A stretch of 64,000 bases of DNA from Parasponia andersonii (Eukaryota; Streptophyta; Magnoliopsida; Rosales; Cannabaceae): NCBI GenBank assembly GCA_002914805.1, contig JXTB01000037.1:708846-772845 (forward strand), written 5' to 3'. The stretch's first letter is position 1; each line of letters begins with the position of its first letter. Below are positions 57,224 to 64,000 of the stretch, one piece after another. A model generated the notes under the pieces. It was given only the letters and a program-made list of their open reading frames with translations. It was not told where the DNA came from and searched no databases. Made by a program: the position numbers and the translations under genes.

Positions 57224-57913
57224 TTAATTAAAAGAGAACAGAGCTTCCAGGGGATTCGAAGAAGTGGAGGGCGTCTCTGGTTCTGGCGAGGTCGTGGTTT
57301 GTGGTTGGCCGATGTCGTCGAAGACTTTCCCAAAAGGGTTCTCGTTAATGTAGTTGCCAGGAGGATCGTACTCGCAGAAGACGAGGACGCCTCCGTTGGC
57401 GCACTTGGTGCGGGTGCAGCCCACGCGGAGGCTGCTCTTCCACACGACCTGGGTGTAGTGTCCACACATCTCGCCTGGGGCGCAGTGGTTCGTGCCCGGG
57501 TCGTAGAACGCGTTCTCTTTCACCCAGGACTCGACCGCCTGGGTAGCGGTCCAGTGGTCCTTGCCGCCCCAGAATATGTTCTCCCCGTACGGCCCGTACG
57601 AGTGCATCATCTTGCAGTCGAAGAGCCGCTTGGCGGCCCAGCGGCGGGCGTACCTGGCCAGGTTCCGGTCCCATGTGAGGGGCGGCAAGCTGAGCTGCTG
57701 CCGGACCATGTTGTGGGCGTGCACGAACTCCCGCGAGAGGCGGCTGCGGTGGTGCCTCCTTAGGCCGGTACCATGGCGGTGGTGGTGGTGGTCGTGAGGA
57801 GGGTGCGTGTGGGCGGAGACGGCTAGGATGTTGAGAAAAGAGATAGATATGACGAGGATGATGGGAATGGAAGAAATAAGGGAAGCTGGCCGAGGTAATG
57901 ATGTTGACGGCAT
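57224..57913 (-). CDS. PR-1-like secreted CAP-domain protein
   Basis: Intronless, 229 aa, CAP (CRISP/Antigen 5/PR-1) superfamily. Residues 1-34 form a hydrophobic signal peptide (IPIILVISISFLNILAVSA), so it is secreted to the apoplast. A His-rich stretch (HPPHDHHHHRHG, about 37-48) and a basic segment precede the CAP domain (about 62-200). CAP signatures: FVHAHNMVRQQ, SYGPYGENIFWGG, GHYTQVVWKSSLRVGC and FCEYDPPGNYINENPF; the catalytic-site-like His and Glu residues and the cysteines are present. The C-terminus adds a Pro/Ser/Thr-rich tail of about 25 residues not seen in short PR-1 proteins. PR-1 members can bind sterols or release the CAPE peptide. The C-terminal CAPE-type sequence is not obvious here. 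From memory, At5g02730 is a CAP gene close to SGR9 in Arabidopsis. Confidence 0.93.
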   Translation of the reverse strand: MPSTSLPRPASLISSIPIILVISISFLNILAVSAHTHPPHDHHHHRHGTGLRRHHRSRLSREFVHAHNMVRQQLSLPPLTWDRNLARYARRWAAKRLFDCKMMHSYGPYGENIFWGGKDHWTATQAVESWVKENAFYDPGTNHCAPGEMCGHYTQVVWKSSLRVGCTRTKCANGGVLVFCEYDPPGNYINENPFGKVFDDIGQPQTTTSPEPETPSTSSNPLEALFSFN

Positions 57914-57929
57914 TGGTGGTGACTAATGT

Positions 57930-57966
57930 GGGCGGTGGCGGTGGCGGTGGCGGTGGCGGTGGCGGC
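57930..57966. repeat. (GGTGGC)n-type microsatellite upstream of the PR-1-like gene
   Basis: Six or so GGTGGC hexamers in the 5' leader region, followed by a GGAGGA run at 57980-57999 and (GA)n at 58069-58086. Confidence 0.8.
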
Positions 57967-58086
57967 AGCGATGACGATGGAGGAGGAGGAGGAGGAGGTT
58001 GTGTGATTATGATTGGCTGCTCTCATCATCCGAGAGAGCAGCGGCAAATGTGGTGGGGGGAATCGTTAGAGAGAGAGAGAGAGAGA

Positions 58087-58732
58087 ATTGGTTGTTTGGT
58101 TATTAGTTAGATAACCTTAAAAAAAAAAAAAAAAAAAGAATACCAATATGCATATTGAACAATGCATGGCCCTATTGTCCTTCTTTCTCGGGGAGTTCAC
58201 TAAAATTTTGTAACTCCTTTTCATGTGAGAATATTTCATCAAATGAATCGATTGAAATGGTGTCTATATTCATGAGTTAACCTAATGCAAAGAAAATAAT
58301 TGTCGCATATATGTGGTTGTGAGTAGCGATAGGTGGATGCCAGAGGTCTATATTACAGAATTTTTATTTTTTTAGGGGCGGAGCCACGTGAGGCCCTTGA
58401 AATTAAAAAATTTTAACTTTACTCTTTTATATGTTCTTAAATTTTGAGTTTTTTTTTTTTTTTTTTTTATAAGTGAAGCAAATTTAAATTTAAATTTAAA
58501 TTTCTGGCAACGCCCTGAATGTAAGTAGTATCCTCAGGTTTTCAGGCTATTATTCTCCGCTATTAGGTTCAGAAAATGATCCCCTATCAAGTTCAGAAAA
58601 GGGTTAACTCAGTAGAAAGCAACGCTTTAGGATTTAATGTCAAAATACTCTCTTTCCTTTTAGGTAATAAATCTGTTATTATAAAAAGGTTACAATAACA
58701 AATTAAATTAGAAGATAAAATTTCTCAAATAA
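58087..58732. other. Intergenic up to the assembly gap
   Basis: AT-rich with an A-run at 58119-58137, a T-run at 58450-58469 and the short repeat AAATTTAAATTTAAATTT at 58480-58501. No gene seen. Confidence 0.5.
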
Positions 58733-59137
58733 NNNNNNNNNNNNNNNNNNNNNNNNNNNNNNNNNNNNNNNNNNNNNNNNNNNNNNNNNNNNNNNNNNNN
58801 NNNNNNNNNNNNNNNNNNNNNNNNNNNNNNNNNNNNNNNNNNNNNNNNNNNNNNNNNNNNNNNNNNNNNNNNNNNNNNNNNNNNNNNNNNNNNNNNNNNN
58901 NNNNNNNNNNNNNNNNNNNNNNNNNNNNNNNNNNNNNNNNNNNNNNNNNNNNNNNNNNNNNNNNNNNNNNNNNNNNNNNNNNNNNNNNNNNNNNNNNNNN
59001 NNNNNNNNNNNNNNNNNNNNNNNNNNNNNNNNNNNNNNNNNNNNNNNNNNNNNNNNNNNNNNNNNNNNNNNNNNNNNNNNNNNNNNNNNNNNNNNNNNNN
59101 NNNNNNNNNNNNNNNNNNNNNNNNNNNNNNNNNNNNN
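58733..59137. other. Assembly gap (405 N)
   Basis: Unresolved bases between the PR-1-like gene and the type I membrane protein gene. Nothing can be said about its content, and the true length may differ. Confidence 0.99.
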
Positions 59138-59962
59138 CTCATAATTAATAATTTTGTAATAATATGTGTAACGGATTGCATGTTGAATGGATAAAATGAA
59201 CTTCCGACATGAAAGGATTAGAAGACAAGTTCGTATTTTGAAATAAAAACCTGTACGTGTAAGAAATGAAAACTTTGAAATTTTCCTTAAAACTAGCAGG
59301 TACTTGGTAGTACCTACCTTACGTACGTGCGTAAGAAAAGGAAATAAATTACAAAAGAAATAGAACCAAAATACAAAATCATCTCCTTTTAAAAAAAGAA
59401 AATTGTAGTCAAATACACATTTGCAATCCTTAATACTTGTATAAAAATGTATAACTTAAATAATAAGTTTTCACCTGCCCTAAATGGGACTTATTATAAT
59501 AAGTTACGAAATTACAGATGAGGGAGGTTGTCGCATAAAAACTTAGCTTAATCCACTAAAAATCACGTTAGAATCCACGTCACCCGAAGTTCCAAAGTCA
59601 AAATCAATGCGCTGGTCAACAAAAACCATGACACCGTTCCGATCTCGCCACGAAATCGAATTCCAAAACTCAAATCAATGACGTGGCATAATCAGAGAGG
59701 TCAGTAGCGTTGACTTCTTCCCTCTCCTCCTGGTACACCAAAGAGACCAGCTATGCTTTTGTGTTCCGCTGTTCCATTCCATTCCCAAATCGCTCAGTCC
59801 GGAACGACCCCTTCCTCCTCCTCCCACCCTTTTGGTCACGCGAAACCCAAAACCATTCCTTACCCTCCACGCAAAACTCGACCCCCCCCCCCCGCCGTCG
59901 CCGGACAGAGGCGCGTAGTGTGCACTCGCCTTTTACAGCGGTCGGCCTCCAAGAGGCTCGCT
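59138..59962. other. Promoter and leader of the type I membrane protein gene
   Basis: Contains two ACGTGGC/CCACGTCAC boxes (59576-59584 and 59682-59687) and, from about 59710, a pyrimidine-rich leader. Two long frames cross the leader; one is continuous with the downstream CDS from an ATG at 59753. Confidence 0.45.
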
Positions 59963-61522
59963 ATGCCGATTCTTGACCCTCGGAGCTTGAGGGTGTCTGC
60001 GATTTTTCTAGCCGGTGGCTTATTTCTCAGCTGCTATCCAGGTAAGAAAGAAAGAAAGAAAGAAAGGGGATTTTTTTTCCTGGGAAACGAACTGAATTTA
60101 GATGATTAATCGCTTGGATATGAGTTTTTACGATTTAATTGTGTAATTTGAGTGTGGGTGTTTAGGATTGGTATTATCGGCGGTGGTGACTTTGGATTCG
60201 ATTGAGATATACAATACCCATGAGTTGTTAAAGGCTGTGAAACCAGACGTGTATTTTGCATGTAAAGGGGAGAACAGAACCGATTTGCCGGATGTGAAGA
60301 AAGCTAACGAATCGTATAAATTCAGAGGCCAAGAGTCTTGGCAGGTTGGTGCTCTTTTTTTTTTTCCTTTTATTTTGTGTGTGTGTGTGTGTGTGTGTGT
60401 ACAATTCTAAACTTGTCTTAGAGATAGATTTGACTATTTGAATAATGGTTCCAAAAATCCAAATAGCTCATTATGTGGTGAAATATTGGTCTTTGTGTAT
60501 GCAAATTGCAAATTGAACTTCTAGGATATGTAAATGCCAAAAAATTGCCAACCCATTTGCAATAGTTTTGGATTTGTTGTTTTCTGAGCTTTGGATGAGA
60601 TTAATGTTGCTACTTTGTCACAACAGTTGAACTTTTAGCCTAAAATTGATCTTTTAGGACAGGTAAATGCCAACAAGTGCCAACCCATTAGCCCTTTTTT
60701 CGATAGATGTTCAAGTGAGGATCACCCTTTAAACCCTGAATCTTGAAATCCATTCCAGCTTCTACGTCTTTCTAATTTTTTCTCTTCGAGTAGTTTTTCC
60801 CTTTTTGCTAGTTTTAGATCATAAGCTAACTGGATGCTTGACCCATTATTTTTCGAATTTGGCTAATTTATTTGCAGCCCAATTTGGACTATTGAACTCT
60901 AAAGCTTATTTTTCATTTAAAATCAGCTAACGGAACACTGGTTGGTTGTGCTTGCAGCCTCTAACAGAACTTTCAGAGAAGAAATGCAAGCGATGTGGAT
61001 TCTATGAGAAAGATATCTTCTCAGATGACGTATTTGATGAATGGGAGTTTTGTCCGTCTGAATTTACTTCTGATGGAAAATACATCCGATTCAGGGAGAA
61101 GGAAGTGAATGCTACTTTCTCCTGTTCACAGTGCATACCGTTTGCTCATGGTAAGTACTCTTTAATTTAATCCATTTCAGTTTGTCTGCTTCCATCTAGT
61201 TCGGATCGAATCTTTTTTCTTCATAAGAAAACCAGTGAATTCTTACTTTGTGATTGTATATGTTCGTATATTTTCGAGCTAACTTTCAGATCATGTGTTT
61301 GCAGCATCCAAATCCACCTCTGATTCGCAGAAAGGAGGAAAAGGAGTGCATGTTGCTCTAATAATACTGATCAGCGTTGTCGTTTCGACTGTATTAATTC
61401 TTGGATTGCTAGCTGCATACAAGTATTGGCAAAAGAAAAAGAGGGAGCAAGATCAAGCTCGGTTTTTGAAGCTTTTTGAAGATGGGGATGACATTGAGGA
61501 TGAATTGGGCCTTGGGATGTAA
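59963..61522 (+). CDS. Type I membrane protein with Cys-rich lumenal domain, unnamed plant family
   Basis: Four exons: 59963-60041, 60166-60344, 60958-61150, 61305-61522; 669 nt, 222 aa. Residues 1 to about 32 form a signal peptide (SLRVSAIFLAGGLFLSCYPG). A lumenal or extracellular domain of about 125 residues has paired cysteines (FACKGE, KKCKRCGFYEKD, EFCPSEF, FSCSQC) and two N-glycosylation sequons (ENRT, NATF). One transmembrane helix lies at about 168-190 (VALIILISVVVSTVLILGLL). A short basic then acidic cytosolic tail (KYWQKKKREQDQARF, EDGDDIEDELG) ends it. I do not know a function. An in-frame upstream ATG at 59753 would add 70 residues of Pro/Ser/Arg-rich sequence in front of the signal peptide, so I chose 59963. 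A (TG)n tract is in intron 2. Confidence 0.87.
60376..60400. repeat. (TG)n microsatellite in intron 2
   Basis: Perfect TG/GT dinucleotide run shortly after the donor of intron 2. Confidence 0.85.
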
Positions 61523-62282
61523 TATGACTGGTAAAGTAACTTGGATTAAGTTCTGTACAGTACAGTAAGTTGATCTTACGGAAGTTTTGAAACTGTGAAA
61601 AGTAATAGGAAAAAAGTTACCAAAGTTATCTTCAATTCTATATTTTATTTACCATAGCTGAAAATGTTTCTGCTACATTTCACTAGAGGAGAGTATATTT
61701 TTGTTTGACAAAAGGCTTGGCATAGAATGTATGTATTGTGCAACAACTAAAAATAATTAAAGAGCTCGAAAAAGATTGATGATTTGGACTTACAATTTCA
61801 ACCGTCTTATACAACTGAAGATATGAATCTCGCGTGCATTGGTCCCGAGGTGTAGCTACCTTGAGAAAGGGAGAGCACTCGCTCTTTATGTGGCCATGTT
61901 CTCTTTATCACGTTTCTTTTGTGTCGTGAATCTCGTGATCAATTCGATGAAGAGGATAAAAGACAGTACAATTGAAAGTTAAATTGTCTATGAAGTGAAA
62001 TTTAGCATTGTAAAATGAAAGCATCACATAGTTGTAGAAGTTACATTGAATATGATTGAACAAGGTAATAATACAGCTTTTCTAAGACAAAGAAAGCATT
62101 CTTTACGCTAATTCTTTGACGAGTCTTTGATGGTTTTTAATAGAAGTGGCCCATGACCAATTAGTACCTATGACTCTTACATGTTTTACTTGAATTTGGC
62201 AAAAGAAATTATGGTTATCCTTCCTCCCTTTCCGTGGATTTGCATCGTACTTTGTCCTCCCAAAGTTCATAATCATGCCTTT
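61523..62282. other. Convergent 3' regions
   Basis: 3' flanks of the membrane protein (plus) and of the acidic protein (minus). No other gene or repeat recognised. Confidence 0.5.
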
Positions 62283-62927
62283 TCAATTTCTTCGATACAA
62301 GCAAGGCCAGTAGCCAAATAAACCTTCACAAACTCCAATTTCAGACAGGCCACGGCTATAGGTTAGATCAGTAGTCTCTTCCCCGCAGTAGTTTGAAAAC
62401 CCCTTTTCACCTCCGTATTCTAACCACGTATCACAGCAGGACCATGTATAATAGTTTTCTTCATCTTCATCTTGACGAGTAAAACGGGTGTCGCACTGTT
62501 CTTGATAAGTCGGATTGGAGCTATCAGTCTTCTCCAAATCATTGCCATTCTCATCGTTGTGAATCGCATTCCCAACAGAGCCATAATTGTCTTCCCAACA
62601 ACCATTGAAAACAGAGTTGTATTGGCTTAGCCAATTTCCATAGCCATAATAAGGCTGCTGTTCTCCCTCGTAAGCCGCCTCAGTTTCCACGGCCTCGTTC
62701 CATGGATTGCTAGCGAAAGCAGGCTCTTCTTCCCTACATGACGAAGGGATTAAGGCACGGAGCAATTCCTCTTGGTGATAACCACTGACGTTGAGCAAAG
62801 GGCAACCGTAGAATGTGCCATCAGATGGGAGATGGTCTCCGTTAGTCGGACTCGGACCAGCCTCGTATTCATAGCTGCCACAGAAAAGAGTAGGCTGAAT
62901 CACTTCTGGCTCCCTAGAGTAAGCCAT
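62283..62927 (-). CDS. Acidic, Tyr/Asn/Glu-rich protein of unknown function
   Basis: Single exon, 214 aa, family not recognised. Starts MAYSREPEVIQPTLFCGSYE, and contains short aromatic patches (YYGYGNWLSQYNSVFNGCW, YYTWSCCDTWLEYGG) in an acidic background (QDEDEE, NDENGNDLE), ending GLFGYWPCLYRRN. There is no signal peptide, membrane segment or known motif. The composition suggests a soluble, partly disordered protein. An in-frame ATG at 63095 would add 56 residues, but that stretch crosses a CT-rich leader-like tract and looks untranslated, so I prefer 62927. The absence of stops over 270 codons and the defined C-terminus argue that it is real, but it lacks independent support. Confidence 0.65.
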   Translation of the reverse strand: MAYSREPEVIQPTLFCGSYEYEAGPSPTNGDHLPSDGTFYGCPLLNVSGYHQEELLRALIPSSCREEEPAFASNPWNEAVETEAAYEGEQQPYYGYGNWLSQYNSVFNGCWEDNYGSVGNAIHNDENGNDLEKTDSSNPTYQEQCDTRFTRQDEDEENYYTWSCCDTWLEYGGEKGFSNYCGEETTDLTYSRGLSEIGVCEGLFGYWPCLYRRN

Positions 62928-64000
62928 TTGAGGAGAAAAGTTCAAGCCTCGACAGTGAACTTGAAGACTACATAGTCTATAAAAAAAACGGACGAAAGAG
63001 AGAGAAAGAGAAAGAGAGAAGGAAAAGAATTCCAAGCCAGATTTAGCACAACTGACATTTTGATAGGAGATTCCATTCCGATTTCTGAATTTCACTCAAG
63101 AATGAAGGCATATCATTTTACCTTCGGAAATGCCTCGTCGAATCTCTTTTTTTTTTTTTTTTTTTAATTGAAAAAGCATGGGAAAAGGTGGGGAATCAAG
63201 GGAGGAAAATGGCTGTGAGAGCATCTTATTCAATTTCTTCTATTCAGTCAAAGAAGAAAAGTAAATGCTTCCACTTACTAAAAGAAGTGTCTCTCTTTCT
63301 GACAATCCCATATATGGTTGTGATGGAGTTTGTAGAGGATCTTGTTCTTGAATAGACTAATTACACCTTTGCCAAAAGTTTCACGAGAGACAACCAGATG
63401 AAAATATTGACATATTCGAATTGTGCATAGGGTAAGGATACATCTAGGAGCTTTTTTTTTTTTGGTTCTAAATAACATTATTATTAGGACTACTTCTAGA
63501 ATGATCTTTTTAGGGTCGGTCATAAAAAAAAAATTACTATGCTTTATTAACTTTTGTAACTGTAGCCATTTTATATGATTGTCATTTGTATTATGACTAC
63601 CGGTTTTATAATATAATAGTTAGATGCTCTTAGCAAACTGGTCGATTTTGGACGATTGCGGAAGAGAGGGATTTTAAGGACAAAAATCAAGTGCTTCCAA
63701 TGCAGGGGATTTCTATTGTAGGAGCAGTACTTTCGCTCTTACAAATAGGATTATTTTCTAAACCATTGAAAGAAAAGAAATGTACACCTGTGTACAAGAT
63801 TCGATACACCTGCTCTTATAAGTAGGAGTATTTTCTAAACCATTGGAAGAAAAGAAATGTATAGTTGTGTACAAGATTTAATACACCCACTATACGGGGA
63901 AAGAAAACTCAAAACATAAAGGACTATTAGCAAACAATTGTTTTCAAGTACACTACAAGCATAGATAATTACAATTTCAAACTCCTCAAGAAATGAGACA
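62928..64000. other. 5' flank of the acidic protein gene and intergenic DNA
   Basis: A purine-rich leader on the + strand (62985-63030), a T-run at 63147-63167, AT-rich DNA, then the tandem duplication listed next. No gene seen to the end of the window. Confidence 0.5.
63735..63890 (+). repeat. Tandem duplication, two 77-bp units
   Basis: 63735-63811 and 63812 to about 63890: both contain GCTCTTA, ATTTTCTAAACCATTG, AAGAAAAGAAATGTA, TTGTGTACAAGATT or CTGTGTACAAGATT, and ATACACC. Non-coding. Confidence 0.8.

Noticed and set aside
57299..57763. Plus-strand ORF of 154 aa opposite the PR-1-like gene
   Set aside because: Shadow of the CAP-domain reading frame on the minus strand.
58708..59181. 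157-aa minus-strand ORF
   Set aside because: It is almost entirely the run of N; no information.
62928..63095. N-terminal extension of the acidic protein to the ATG at 63095
   Set aside because: The added stretch translates a CT-rich leader (FSLSLSLSLS) and looks untranslated.
1..64000. CRISPR arrays, bacterial operons, defence islands or viral genes
   Set aside because: No such structures; intron-containing plant genes throughout and no viral protein motifs recognised.

Overview
The window is plant nuclear DNA, almost certainly from a eudicot. It is AT-rich with GT/AG introns, long non-coding stretches, many (AT)n and (GA)n tracts, foldback and MITE-like elements, and plant-only families (GST lambda, PP2C clade D, PLS-type PPR, PR-1, ALS3, SGR9). 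It looks like draft scaffold sequence: a run of 405 N at 58733-59137 and single N at 5800, 29401 and 36853. Exon models were assembled by hand from reading frame, splice sites and family conservation. For nearly every gene the summed exon lengths give an integral codon count.

Layout. 0-6.2 kb: a lambda-class glutathione transferase (minus strand, last exon outside the window), then a tandem copy that has lost exons 3-7 and carries a frameshift. 6.7-10.8 kb: a 14-exon chloroplast TerC gene (minus). 16.5-18.3 kb: MOS11, an mRNA-export protein (plus). 21.7-23.9 kb: a PP2C phosphatase (minus). 26.8-28.0 kb: a plant coiled-coil protein of unknown role (minus), followed by a 1.4 kb block present twice with an N at the joint. 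31-34 kb: repeats, including a 911-bp foldback element. 35.1-35.9 kb: an SGR9-like RING ligase (minus). 38.4-40.2 kb: an intronless PPR gene (minus), head-to-head with a DIR17/PTM-type Tudor protein gene (plus). 44.2-46.1 kb: a six-exon, probably mitochondrial protein (minus). 47-54.5 kb: gene-free DNA in which about 2.5 kb of ALS3 5' flank is present twice. 54.7-56.2 kb: ALS3 (plus). 57.2-57.9 kb: a PR-1/CAP protein (minus). 60.0-61.5 kb: a type I membrane protein (plus). 62.3-62.9 kb: an unknown acidic protein (minus).

The genes do not form a pathway; this is ordinary eudicot gene order. From memory, GSTL, MOS11, PP2C, SGR9 and a CAP gene are also neighbours on Arabidopsis chromosome 5 (At5g02730-At5g02790), while the PPR gene and ALS3 resemble At2g37310 and At2g37330. 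The window therefore looks like an ancestral block that Arabidopsis has split.

I found no undescribed multi-gene system. The most interesting signals are non-coding: two clusters of six perfect TGTCGTTT octamers upstream of TERC and MOS11, with more copies elsewhere; MOS11 introns that each split the same codon of a repeated peptide; degenerate tandem repeats in MOS11 intron 1 with a stray copy upstream of the gene; the duplicated ALS3 5' flank; and a probable assembly-made duplication at 28-31 kb.
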